DNA of 23,621 bases from Conidiobolus incongruus B7586 (taxonomy: Eukaryota > Entomophthoromycota > Entomophthoromycetes > Entomophthorales > Conidiobolaceae), in contig JNEM01008704.1 in the NCBI GenBank assembly GCA_000697335.1, positions 1-23,621 on the forward strand. Reading direction: 5' to 3'. Each line of letters opens with the position of its first letter. The first letter of the stretch is position 1. The notes under the pieces are model-generated. The model did no database searches. It had not been told where the DNA came from and saw only the letters and a program-made list of their open reading frames with translations. The translations under genes and the position numbers were made by a program. This document shows positions 9,237 to 19,413 of the stretch, piece by piece.

Positions 9237-12221
9237 ATGACATCTTCAAAGATAGTGAGTTACTACTACGATGAAGAGATTGGGAACTTTCACTACGAGA
9301 CCGGTCACCCTATGAAACCTCACCGTATGAGAATGACACATGATTTGGTTACGGGATATGGCTTACATAACCATATGAAGGTGTATCAACCTCGTAGGGC
9401 AACCGATGCCGAAATGACGATGTATCATTCCGACGAATATATCGAACTTTTAAAGAGTATTAACTTCAACGGTATCAGCTCAAACCCTAGTATTCCTTTA
9501 TTCTTCAAAAGTTCAACAACTGACGTGAACCATATCAGCTGTCACGTTGAGGACTGTCCCACTTTCGATGGTGTGTACGACTTTTCCGCCAAGTGTGCTG
9601 GAGCTTCTTTGGCCGGTGCCAACGACTTGAACAGGGGAAAAACGGACGTTGTTATTAATTGGATGGGTGGACTACATCATGCTAAGAGTACCACCGCTTC
9701 CGGCTTCTGTTACGTGAATGATATTGTCCTAGCCATTTTAAGACTGCTGGAAGTCCACCCCAGAGTTATGTATATTGATATTGACGTTCATCATGGTGAC
9801 GGTGTTGAAGAGGCTTTTTACACTACGGACAGGGTAATGACCGTGTCATTCCACAAGTGGGGTACTTTCTTCCCATGCACTGGTCACTTGGGCGATATTG
9901 GTATGGATCAAGGTCGTGGTTACTCCGTCAATATTCCTCTAGATTACGGGATCAATGACGATCAATATGTTCGTTTGTTTAAGAAAACCATCGACTATCT
10001 TCTTGGCTGGTACAATCCTGGTGCTATCGTGCTCCAGTGTGGCGCCGATTCACTAGCTCAGGACAGATTGGGCTGTTTTAATTTATCAGGTAAAGGGCAC
10101 GCCGCCTGTGTAGATCATATTATCAATAAAAATTTACCAACAATGCTTTTGGGAGGTGGCGGCTACACCATTCGAAATGTTGCCAGAGCTTGGACGATGG
10201 AAACTGGTGTTGCCTTGGGAATCGAACTTAATGACGAACTACCTCAAAGTGAGTTCCTTAGTTACTATGGTCCCGAATATAAACTTAACGTTGACTGTAC
10301 TAATATGGATAATGGTAACAGCGAGCATTCACTCAACTTATTATACGAACAAATGGTTGAAAATTTGAGGAATTTATCGTTTGCTCCATCTGTTCAAACG
10401 AGGCCGATACCTACGAATCCCACCAGAGATGAAGAAGAAATTGATGTGGAGAATGATCCAGATAAGAGATTTGATCAAAATTTCATTAATTCTCACAGAT
10501 CCAATCCACTGGAACATCCAAGAGACACAGATGCTCACAACTCACACAGTGTTTCAAACTATCGCAAAGGATCCAATTCTACAGTACATGGGTCACCCAC
10601 CCATGGACCAGACTCGTCAGTACTTCATCAGCCTCCAAAAGAACTACAGAGGAAAATGTCCAAGGTTGGGGCATCGGGTCTCCTTTGGAATAAAAGCGTA
10701 TCGCAAGCTCATCCCAGATCGGATCATGAAGGATCTGATGAAGAATTCCCAACAAATCATGTTCCAGAAGAAAATCATGAAGACGAAGATCCTCCATCAG
10801 ACCCTGTATATTCCACAACTGTATTCCCACCAATGCAGTGGGAGACTGTACCATCATGTCCTCGCAAATACCCCGATCCAAGTCCGCCAGCTAGTCATGT
10901 AAGCATGTCAGACCACGAGCACGCCATATCAGATGATGAACATCATGAACCTAGCTCCCGCAGGAATAGTATGAGCTTTGATCCTCCTAAACCAGCTCTA
11001 GAGCAGGACTCATATTCTGCAACTGAAGATGAAATGACAGACCAGGATATACCCTCTTCTTTGGATGACGAGGATTCTGCCTTTGGATCTCCTACATCGT
11101 CCCCGAGGAAGGCACGCGAACAAATCCTCGAGGAGCAGATGGCAGAGCTTCGCAAGCTCGCTCTCTCGGAGCCACCCACCTTTTCATTCCAGGATATCCA
11201 TAATGGAAATGGCTCTCACTATCTCGAAAGTCCCATGTTCCAACTCTTCCTACAGACTAGTCTCCTCCTCAATGAGGAACCGTTCCAGTTAGAGCACGAA
11301 CTACTTCCCATTTCTGAAGGAGATGAGCGCGCATCTGGCATGAAGCGCTTGGGAGATTTCGAAGATCAAACCCCCGATATTTCTAATAAGCACTCCCGAA
11401 CCGATCACCATTTGGAAGAAGATGATACTCGCAAAATAGATGAACAATCCAATGAGGAGCTTCGTCACGATGATCTTGTCTTCGAAGAATCTAGCAGAGA
11501 TGAGTCAGGATTGTTCAATAGTTCCAAAGTTTTTGACGGTCCTATGGATGTTGATGAACCTGAACAGTCGAAGAGTATCCAAGTTGATAAAGATACCAAG
11601 TTGGAGGTTGATGGCGGGCCTACATCAACGGCTAATAAACTATATGAAAACTCTGTAGAGATTAAAAATGAAACCACAACTAACGGTCATGGCCAAGGTC
11701 AACCAAATGGAGTACAGCCTAAAGAATCAGCATCAAGTCCTAAATCTGTTAGAGAAGAGCAAAATATTGACCAAGAGCCTTCACATGAATCTGCTCAAAT
11801 TATAAAGACTGAAGATATTGATGATAAGTTTGATAAAATCCAAGTTGATAAAGTTGAACCTAACACTGAACAAGAATCCAACCAGACATCTAATCAATTC
11901 AACAAGCCTCATGAAGAAAAATCATCAACAAATGATTCTGACAAGATTGAAGAAATGAATCAATCTTCACCAAAGCTTGAGGCATCCAACGAGATAGAAT
12001 TTTCTAAACCCAAAGTAACTGAAAAATCTAGCAGAAATGATGATAAGAATGACAAACTGAATGATGTGGAATCGTTTGAATTTAAAGCATCTGAGGAGAA
12101 AACAGATTCTAAAATTGATAAACCCAAAGACGATAAAAATACAATTAACGAAAAACGATCCAAATCGCCAAGTCCCAGTGTTCAAATCCCACAAGAACCA
12201 GAAACCAGCAAAGATTCCTAA
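9237..12221 (+). CDS. RPD3: Class I histone deacetylase, Rpd3/HDAC1 type, with a very long acidic tail
   Basis: A single exon encodes 994 residues. Residues 5-385 are a class I deacetylase domain that removes acetyl groups from histone lysines with a zinc ion. Catalytic H147-H148, zinc ligands D183, H185 and D271, Y310, rim D106 and tunnel F157/F212 are all present. Residues equivalent to the inositol-phosphate contacts of HDAC1 (K27, R277, R313) are kept. The segment VEEAFYTTDRVMT places it with Rpd3/HDAC1, not Hos2/HDAC3. A DPDKR motif (407-411) follows the domain, as in HDAC1. Oddities: about 11 extra residues between 76 and 100, and Cys in place of the near-invariant Gly at 214 (FFPCTG). 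Residues 412-994 are a predicted disordered tail rich in Ser, Asp, Glu and Lys, with one likely amphipathic helix (REQILEEQMAELRKLALSE, about 635-655) and basic patches near the end. Yeast Rpd3 has 433 residues. The nuclear location and Sin3-type complex are inferred from the family. Confidence 0.95.
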   Translation: MTSSKIVSYYYDEEIGNFHYETGHPMKPHRMRMTHDLVTGYGLHNHMKVYQPRRATDAEMTMYHSDEYIELLKSINFNGISSNPSIPLFFKSSTTDVNHISCHVEDCPTFDGVYDFSAKCAGASLAGANDLNRGKTDVVINWMGGLHHAKSTTASGFCYVNDIVLAILRLLEVHPRVMYIDIDVHHGDGVEEAFYTTDRVMTVSFHKWGTFFPCTGHLGDIGMDQGRGYSVNIPLDYGINDDQYVRLFKKTIDYLLGWYNPGAIVLQCGADSLAQDRLGCFNLSGKGHAACVDHIINKNLPTMLLGGGGYTIRNVARAWTMETGVALGIELNDELPQSEFLSYYGPEYKLNVDCTNMDNGNSEHSLNLLYEQMVENLRNLSFAPSVQTRPIPTNPTRDEEEIDVENDPDKRFDQNFINSHRSNPLEHPRDTDAHNSHSVSNYRKGSNSTVHGSPTHGPDSSVLHQPPKELQRKMSKVGASGLLWNKSVSQAHPRSDHEGSDEEFPTNHVPEENHEDEDPPSDPVYSTTVFPPMQWETVPSCPRKYPDPSPPASHVSMSDHEHAISDDEHHEPSSRRNSMSFDPPKPALEQDSYSATEDEMTDQDIPSSLDDEDSAFGSPTSSPRKAREQILEEQMAELRKLALSEPPTFSFQDIHNGNGSHYLESPMFQLFLQTSLLLNEEPFQLEHELLPISEGDERASGMKRLGDFEDQTPDISNKHSRTDHHLEEDDTRKIDEQSNEELRHDDLVFEESSRDESGLFNSSKVFDGPMDVDEPEQSKSIQVDKDTKLEVDGGPTSTANKLYENSVEIKNETTTNGHGQGQPNGVQPKESASSPKSVREEQNIDQEPSHESAQIIKTEDIDDKFDKIQVDKVEPNTEQESNQTSNQFNKPHEEKSSTNDSDKIEEMNQSSPKLEASNEIEFSKPKVTEKSSRNDDKNDKLNDVESFEFKASEEKTDSKIDKPKDDKNTINEKRSKSPSPSVQIPQEPETSKDS

Positions 12222-13041
12222 AAGCCTTTCATTCAAACTTATGGTGTACTATTCATTTTAAAGCATGATTTGCACAAAATTAACCCAGATTTTGCATATT
12301 TGTTAATTTCTAAATCCTTTTTGATATGAGTTGTGTTTAATTAAATAAATTTTTTCACTTTATATTTTTATTGAATAGTTTTTAGTTTATTTGTGAGATA
12401 TCATTCCAATAATATTTGTGATAAACAAATAACTGAATTAAGTTTCATTTCTATTAATTAAACCAAGGAAAGTAACTTTATTGATTATTCACAACACTTC
12501 GATTTGATTAGTCATATGTAAGTTAATTTGCACATTTGGAAACGCCTCTGTTTATAACAATAATGACAGGAAAGATAGATTTTTACTATAGATTTACAAT
12601 CTATTATACGTCAATGGGTACTATCGTCATATTGTATTATAGAACATGCAAGACATTTTGAAAATTTATTTTAATCTGATTACAAATAAAAAATAAAATG
12701 GAATATATTCAATAATTTGATTTGTAGTAAATTTCATATTTTTCTTATATAATTTATTTCAAATTTACTAATTATATATTTTATATTAAAAATAACATAT
12801 TAAATTCTCTAATCTTGAACAATATTATTAACTTAGGGAATAAAAGTCTCCTTATACCTTGACCATTGGAGAGATGTATTTTTAACAATAAAATGGTATC
12901 TGAGTGAATTTCTTTGATTCAATGTAAAATTCCAATCCCATAACAATCCCATAACATTCATAAACCATTAATTTAAATATTTAATAAAACTTGACCCTCT
13001 ATTAAAACAATAAAAAATAATACAATTGAATTAAATAAAAA
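12222..13041. other. Spacer between the deacetylase and mL54 genes
   Basis: No ORF. The first 120 bases are probably deacetylase 3' UTR. An 11-bp tandem duplication at 12934-12955 precedes mL54 by about 90 bases. Nothing else is recognised. Confidence 0.6.
12934..12955. repeat. 11-bp tandem duplication in the mL54 upstream region
   Basis: AATCCCATAAC occurs twice head to tail (12934-12944, 12945-12955), about 90-110 bases before the mL54 start. The first copy overlaps a CCAAT at 12932-12936. It may be a promoter element or a chance duplication. Confidence 0.7.
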
Positions 13042-13459
13042 ATGTTAAATAGAATTGTTAGAACTAGTCAAATTTTAAAACTCAATCAAATTAGTTTTCG
13101 TAGATTTTATTCTGAAAAGCCTAGTGAAACTTTAGGTAATTTATAATTTCAATATTAGATGAAATTTCTAAATTTAAATTTTAATTATATAATATTTGAT
13201 AACAAATGACTAATTTTTGAAAAAAAATATAGAAACCAAGACTTATCCCGCTTCAGCAGCTCCTGAAGGTACCAAATTAAAAGGGATCAATTACCTCAAA
13301 AATCTTCAAGATCCCATCGCCAAAGCTGATTCGGAATATCCTGAATGGTTATGGACGTTATTAGACCCTAAACCCAAGACCGATATTTTATCCAGGGATT
13401 ACCAGAGAATGGCTAATAAGAAAAAGATTAAGGGTGCTAACTTTTTAAAACAGAAATAA
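13042..13459 (+). CDS. MRPL37: Mitochondrial large-subunit ribosomal protein mL54
   Basis: Two exons (13042-13135, 13233-13459) encode 106 residues, close to yeast Mrpl37 (105). The 97-base intron has a GACTAAT branch site. Residues 1-25 are a mitochondrial presequence: basic, no acidic residue, ending RRFYS, a typical processing site. The mature part carries the mL54 signature: GINYLKNLQDPIAK, the EYPEWLWTLLD motif and a C-terminal NKKKIKGANFLK basic helix. The protein is part of the mitoribosome large subunit. The C-terminal exon alone begins with an internal Met that would lack the presequence, so the short first exon is needed. Confidence 0.93.
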
Positions 13460-14149
13460 TTTTGGTATTTATTAATAATATTCATTTGAAAATGCAATTA
13501 AATATGATAATGAATTACTATTTAATGTTTTTTGTGCGATATGTTTTTTGTTCTGCATTGAAATATATATTAATTCATTGGTTATATTGGTTGAGTTTTA
13601 AAAGGGACAACTAACATTCATTAAATATAATATATGATCAATAATTGGGCACATCTTTAATTTCAGTTCAATTTTAATAAATTTTTCTCATTTTGAATTC
13701 AATTCAAATGCCATAAATGGTTTTAAAATTGATCAAATTAAAATTTGGATTTATTAACAGTTGTTTTCAAACTTGAATAATTTTAATAATTATTTTGTGT
13801 GTTGAAATAATATTTAGACAATCAAATTCCTTACATTTATATTAAAATACAACTGGATTTGAGTTTTTTTAATAAAAATAAATATATCAAAAGTCTTAAA
13901 ATCAACTTGTTTTAAATCTCATAAAAACATACATTGAAAATACAATTACCATATTTGTAATTAATAAATACTTTTTTGGTCAGAATTTTTTTGATTAGGA
14001 ATCAAAGACAGGCTAATTAATTAATTTGTTGATTTTATAATTTATCAAAATACTATTCAACCCATAATTTAATAATTGGGTAATTAAAAAAATAAATGAC
14101 AATCAATCATGGTCATCCAAAAATATAATGGGTTTATAGAAAATTTTGA
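13460..14149. other. Spacer between mL54 and TatD genes
   Basis: AT-rich with no ORF and no recognised repeat. It should hold the mL54 3' end and the TatD promoter. Confidence 0.6.
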
Positions 14150-15276
14150 ATGCTATTAAAATCCGCAACAATCGTTTCAAAACATTTCAAATCTATTAAA
14201 CCTCTACCAACTTATCAATTAATCAATCAAATACACAGTAGAAACAAATTTAAAATGACTGTAAAGTATAATATGATAGAAATTGGTGTCAATTTGACGG
14301 ATCCAATGTTTAGAGGGGTTTATAGAGATAAGCAAGTACATCAAGGTAACTTTATAAAACAAAATTCATAGATAATATATCAATTTTTGGGAATTAGACG
14401 ATATGAATCAAATCCTAGAGCGTGCCAAATCTGTGGGTATTACCAAAATGTTAGTGACTGGCGGCAACCTGTCGGAGGGTTTGGAAGCTGTAGAACTATG
14501 CAAACAGCATCCCGGTTTCTTATATAGTACAGTAGGATGCCATCCCACCCGATGCAACGAATTTTTAGAAGACCCTCAAGGCTATCTATCCAAGCTATCC
14601 AATGTGATTGAACAGAATCTTGATGTAGTTGCTGCAATTGGTGAATTCGGCCTAGATTACGACCGTTTACACTTCTGCGAAGCTGACATCCAAAAAAAAT
14701 ATTTTGAACTTCAATTTGAATTGGCGGAGAAATTCCAATTACCATTGTTTTTACACTGTAGGAATACTGGTGAAGATTTTGCGAATATGATTAAACAGAA
14801 TCGCCATCGTTTCAAAGACGGTGTCGTTCACTCATTCACTGGCAGCTATGAAGAGGCTAAAGAGTTACTCGACCTTGGATTATATATCGGAATTAACGGA
14901 TGCTCGATGAAGACTGAAGAAAATTTGGAGACTATCAAAAAACTACCATTGGATCGACTCATGATCGAGACGGATGCACCCTGGTGTGATATTAGACCTA
15001 CCCACGCGTCCCACAAATTTATTAAGGACCATCCAGCTATTCCCAACTGGACCACCTGCAAAAAAGAAAGATTTCAACTTGGTTCTCTCGTCAAATCGAG
15101 AAATGAACCATGCCAACTAATGTAAACCATTTTATGTTCTATATTTAATATTTACTAATCCCAGTTTATCTAGATCTGTATTGATAGTTCTCAGCAAATT
15201 ATTTGATATGGAATTAGAGCCTCTCGCCCAGCAATTGTATGAGAATACCGTCAAAGTATTCACCAAATTGAATTAA
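14150..15276 (+). CDS. TatD-family metal-dependent nuclease (TATDN1 type)
   Basis: Three exons (14150-14345, 14398-15121, 15174-15276) encode 340 residues; both introns are 52 bases. From residue 36 the protein aligns with human TATDN1 and bacterial TatD: IGVNLTDPMFRGVYR, VTGGNL, VGCHPTRC, IGEFGLDYDRL, FLHCRN, VHSFTG, IETDAPWC and NEPC. Probable metal ligands are E148, H185, H210 and D258. The family are TIM-barrel Mg-dependent DNases linked to DNA degradation in apoptosis and to repair. For the last intron I chose TAG at 15171-15173 over CAG at 15162-15164. It keeps the C-terminal helix exactly the length of TATDN1 and gives normal branch spacing from the CTAAT at about 15154. Residues 1-35, before a second ATG at 14255, are basic and lack Asp and Glu, which suggests an alternative mitochondrial form. 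Confidence 0.93.
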
Positions 15277-15373
15277 ATTAGTCATATTTACGATTTATAT
15301 AATTCTTTCCTCAGATACAAAATATTCAATATAATTGTTTTGATTATTATATCTGATTAATTTTGGAATTTTT

Positions 15374-15414
15374 ATTTATTAAATTGATATATTTATTAAA
15401 TTGATATATTTATT
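15374..15414. repeat. 17-bp tandem repeat, 2.4 copies
   Basis: The unit ATTTATTAAATTGATAT occurs at 15374-15390 and 15391-15407 without mismatch, followed by the first seven bases of a third copy. It is non-coding. Confidence 0.9.
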
Positions 15415-16459
15415 GATTTATCACTATATTTATTGGATTTTACTGACTGTTATAATAAATTATATCAACCAATATTGGCAATCGTTAATTAATTAATAGA
15501 TTTTTGGAATATTAATTAATTAAAATATTACAAATATCTTCTGATAACAATTAACTCATATAATATTTTGATGAATTATTTACATATTATCATTAAAGTT
15601 TTTAATTTTATTCTGATTTAAAATATTATTCAATATTGAAAAACCTCATTTTGATATTTAAACTATAAAAAATTAAAAGAATTAACAGTTATTTTATTCA
15701 AATTATAATAGACTGATTTTTTGTATTCAATTTGTGAATCTTTGTTGTGTTCTGCTGTATCACCTTGTGATGTGGATCGACTAGATTGACCCTTTTTAGT
15801 ATACTTAGGACTTGCTTTGACTTTTATTTCAGTTGTTGGAATAGTTGTGAAAAGTTTTCACTTTTCACTTTTATTGATTGTTATTATTATTACTTCATGA
15901 TAATACAATGTTTTGGAATGAGCAAAGTATTGTTTATATAATGATGTGAAGGATAGAATGATTCCATAAGCAATCATGTAAGAGACTTGGATGAAATTAT
16001 ACAATATGAAAAATAGAACAGATAGAATTAGATATAGAGAAATGATGAATGATCAAAATTAGATGTATTACTTAAGCTGAAGAATAAATGTGTGACAATT
16101 GACTTAAATTAATAATCCGATCGATAATTTACATGATTATATCGAACTTGTCTCACAATTAATATATGTTAAATATTAAAGTTAATCGAAATTTAATAAC
16201 TTAATAATAATGATTTCAATTTTTTAAAATGGTAAAAATTCAATAAACTATAGGTTTAGTAATTTTTCAATCTATTAAACAAGTAATTAATCCCTTTTGA
16301 ATATTAATATCATTACTTCAACCTAAATATTTTATTTCATATTGAATCAAATACGCTTTTACAAAAATTCAAATTCAATAATTAATATTATAGGATTATT
16401 AATTTGCTAAATTGGATTGGGATGTAAATATTATATAAAATATACTAGCTAAATATATT

Positions 16460-16780
16460 GTTAAGAAACAGAGGCCTCTACACTCATCAAGCATCCTTTC
16501 ATCAACTCAATTTAATTAGCATTCTTCCTTTGCATATAGATTCACTTACTTTTCGTTCGTTGATTGGCTATTTTGCTAAGCCACTGTAGTAACCCTGATA
16601 TCATTTTACCTGATATATATATAATAAAACCCGGAATTAGGATGATATATATCAAGGTCAGCCCGATTTGGGCCCTCCATGTTACTTGACAGAATCAATA
16701 AAGCTTCCTTTCAACCTAGCTTATAGCCAAATATCCCAGTTCACCCCCTTTACTAATTCTGATCGGAGCACTGCTTCCTC
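16460..16780. other. Unexplained GC-richer island with inverted repeats
   Basis: This tract stands out from the AT-rich spacer but has no long ORF. It contains a perfect 10-bp palindrome AGAGGCCTCT (16470-16479). It also has an imperfect 12-bp inverted repeat (16609-16620 with 16644-16657, one bulged base) and a short hairpin GCCC-GATTT-GGGC (16661-16673). An AATAAA occurs near 16697. It could be a non-coding RNA gene, a UTR of an unseen transcript, or an old solo LTR. I could not match it to U1-U6, SRP, RNase P or telomerase RNA by eye, and saw no clear terminal repeats or target duplication. Confidence 0.3.
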
Positions 16781-16881
16781 AAGTAATGTTAATTTTATAA
16801 TTCAATATATTTTAACACTTTCAATATTCAAATTATTTCGATTTTATACACTTTAATTGAATTTGAATTTATCCAATCATC

Positions 16882-16988
16882 TCGCGTCCTTACCAGCTCT
16901 ATCAACTATTGGTCAAATTCCTATAAGTTATCCCATATTTTATCCAATTCCAAACCATTAATTTAAACTGCTAGCATATAATAAACGC

Positions 16989-16990
<2 letters not shown>
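16882..16990. promoter_or_regulatory. Two ACGCGA boxes in opposite orientation upstream of Ctf4
   Basis: TCGCGT at 16882-16887 and ACGCGA at 16985-16990 lie 289 and 186 bases before the Ctf4 start codon. They contain the CGCG core shared by the MBF (ACGCGT) and SBF (CGCGAAA) sites that drive G1/S transcription of replication genes in fungi. CGCG is otherwise absent from the spacers as far as I can see. Function is inferred from the core motif and the identity of the downstream gene. Confidence 0.45.

Positions 16991-17058
<68 letters not shown>
16990..17058. repeat. (AAT)23 microsatellite
   Basis: Twenty-three uninterrupted AAT triplets end 117 bases before the Ctf4 start codon. They begin at the last base of an ACGCGA box. 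Such an uninterrupted run should vary in length between strains. Confidence 0.98.
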
Positions 17059-17175
17059 TCATTAAATATTTATTTGTTAAAACATTTTTAAATTTTTAAA
17101 TATATTGAATATATTTAGAATTTGGAAAATATCAAAAATTTAATATTTATAATTGGAACTTTCAATTAACTACAA

Positions 17176-19413
17176 ATGAGTCAATTACCCAATTTCAATC
17201 GCTATATTCCCCACATTGAAGGTAATACCCTTCTGACGGCGAGTACGAACCACAAGCTCTTGATAACTGGAGGATACGACGGCCTTTTCAAGCTCTACGA
17301 GTTTACCACGATCGGTGTGAAAGAGCCCAAAGTTCTAAATTTTCAAGTATCGGACCCGATTTCGGGATTGGAATTTACCGTAAGCTTTAAATTTTTATAT
17401 TAAATTTTTTGTTAATATGGTATTTAGGATACCAAACTGTTAGTTGGTTCAGAGAATGGCAAGGTGATTCAGTTGCATGGTACGAATTTTACATTGGAGA
17501 GGACTTTATATGAAGGAGAAAATCCAATTCGAAAGTTGTTTATCAGTAGTAACAAGCTGAGAGTGGGATTAATTGATAGTGATCACAATGTCAAACTTAT
17601 ACTCATAGTCAACCCCAAGGAAGTGTTGGAATTGGAGAGTGACTACAAGCTGGTGAGTGTTGCGTACCATCCCATAGGGTTTGAAATTGCTTCTATCGAT
17701 ACTGAAGGTAACTTAATTATTTGGGAATTGGTCAATACGGACAGTGGCACTCAAGCCAAAATATCCAGGGTTATAGAGAATGCGTGTAGAAAAAATATTG
17801 ATATCAATAATGGTGATCAGCTATCATTTGAATATAATTCCAATGGTAGCTTGTTAGCAGTAGCCGACGAAAATGATCAACTTGTCATTTACGATACTAA
17901 AGATTATTCTATTGCTCATACATTGCCAAATGATGACTATAGTATTACGACTGCCAAGTTCTCCCACAATAATCAGTATTTACTTTACGCTACCAAGGAG
18001 CCAAAAATTAAAATTGTAGATTGTGATACCTGGGAAATTTCTAAGACATTCGATTTGCACTTCCCGGTGATTGATTTGAGCTGGAATTGGAAGTTGAATC
18101 AATTGGTGTGTACAGATAGTGACGGTGGTTTGACATGTTTAAATAACGTTATGGATATTCAGAACGAAGTACAATCATCTATTGATTTGAGCACCATTAC
18201 ATACAAGGAAAAAGCTTCCAAGCATCCTGAAGTGACCAAATTCCAAGATATTTTTGACAGCATAACTCGAGATAAAGATCTCAAAATTTTGGAAGTGGAC
18301 CAAGCATCTATCAGTCGTTACCAACGTCTCCAGTTTGGCACAACACGCAAATCCCTCATCAATCCCAACAGTAATACGCGCCAGCCATTCATCTCCGGAT
18401 GTTTCGAAAGTGAGCGTTTGAATAGATGTAGCTTACACTATACTATGGACGGTCTCATCACACTCACTTATTTGGATGATTCATCTTATATTCAAGTAGA
18501 ATACCTCGACAAAGGCAAGAACCGGGGCTTTACCATTACGAATGGTGACGGCTACAATATGGGCTACATTGGCGATTACGGTGTCCTGTTGGGCAAAAGC
18601 TCGCCGAAGCGTAAAGAAGAAAACTACTTTTCCTTCCAATCTACCCTCATGGCTGATGAGGACATTCAATTCACCACAAAGTTCCCCAAAGGCTCTCAAC
18701 TCCTGGGTTTATGCTTGACCAAGGTGGGACCGTTGGCAATTACTAGCAACTGCAGGATGTACTGGTACGACCGTTCCGGCATGACCATCCGCGTCCAAAT
18801 GGCGCACCACCATCAATTCGTGACAGCTTGCGCCCACCACCGGGGCTTGGTTCTATTCCTATACGCAGACGGTCTCAGGTATAAATACGCACTGATGAAC
18901 GCTCAAACTTCCAGGGACATCCGCAGTGTTGGCACACTATCTGATTTGAACATTCCTTATGACCACCAAATAGTGTGGGTGGGTTTCACTGACGAAGCCA
19001 TTCCAATCTTGTACACATCCAAGGGCCTCTTCATGGTCTATCTTCTAGACCACTCCCAATCTCACGGCAATTGGCATCCCGTTAAAGATCTCCTATTAAC
19101 TGACGAAAGGGAACTCTACTTCCCCATTGGCGGTACCTTTGAGCAAATTTACTGCGTGAGATTGGATCCTCACGACAGATGGCTCTTTAGGCCGGAGATT
19201 TTTGATCTCAGATGGACTTTACCGACACTCAAACAGGAAGAAACTCAAGTTGTTGACCAGCTGGAACACTCTTTACGTTCTCAACTGCTAATCATCCAAC
19301 TACTAAGAACCCAACAAAATCCAACCGATGACCAATTCCAACTCCTAAGTCGGACTGAATTGAATCGTGATAAATTAATACTCAAATTGATACATAAGCA
19401 TTGTCAACTGTGA
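17176..19413 (+). CDS. CTF4: Ctf4/Mcl1-type replisome adaptor (WD40 + SepB domain)
   Basis: Two exons (17176-17379, 17428-19413) encode 729 residues; the intron is 48 bases. Residues 10-305 form an N-terminal WD40 propeller with weak repeats (for example ITGGYDGLFKLYEF at 30-43 and DTEGNLIIWEL at 159-169). A short linker (about 310-365) follows, then the SepB propeller (about 370-665) and the start of the C-terminal helical bundle (about 672-729). By family it is a trimeric hub linking the CMG helicase and DNA polymerase alpha at the replication fork, and aids sister cohesion. The animal orthologue WDHD1 adds an HMG box, absent here as in other fungi. It is shorter than yeast Ctf4 (927), mostly in the linker. 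The frame stops at TGA 19411-19413 inside the helical bundle, but 37 further codons in the same frame keep the family pattern; see the next entry. The N-terminal domains are clear; the true C-terminus is not. Confidence 0.9.

Larger units (their letters stand above)
15277..17175. other. Long spacer between TatD and Ctf4 genes
   Basis: No convincing coding region; a 62-codon frame at 16668-16856 has no recognised homology. It contains a 17-bp tandem repeat, a moderately GC-richer stretch around 15730-15870, a structured GC-richer island at 16460-16780, two CGCG boxes and a long AAT microsatellite next to the Ctf4 gene. The rest is plain AT-rich sequence. Confidence 0.6.

Noticed and set aside
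9478-9544. A 67-base intron in the deacetylase insertion
   Set aside because: It has GT..AG ends but 67 is not a multiple of three and the joined frame loses the DCP motif. Its composition is also coding-like.
16561-16605. U2 snRNA-like stretch (TTTTGCTAAG..TGTAGTA)
   Set aside because: The bases around the branch-binding element do not match the nearly invariant U2 sequence.
16668-16856. 62-codon plus-strand ORF
   Set aside because: No domain or homology recognised and no supporting exon; it crosses a GC-richer island and then plain AT sequence.
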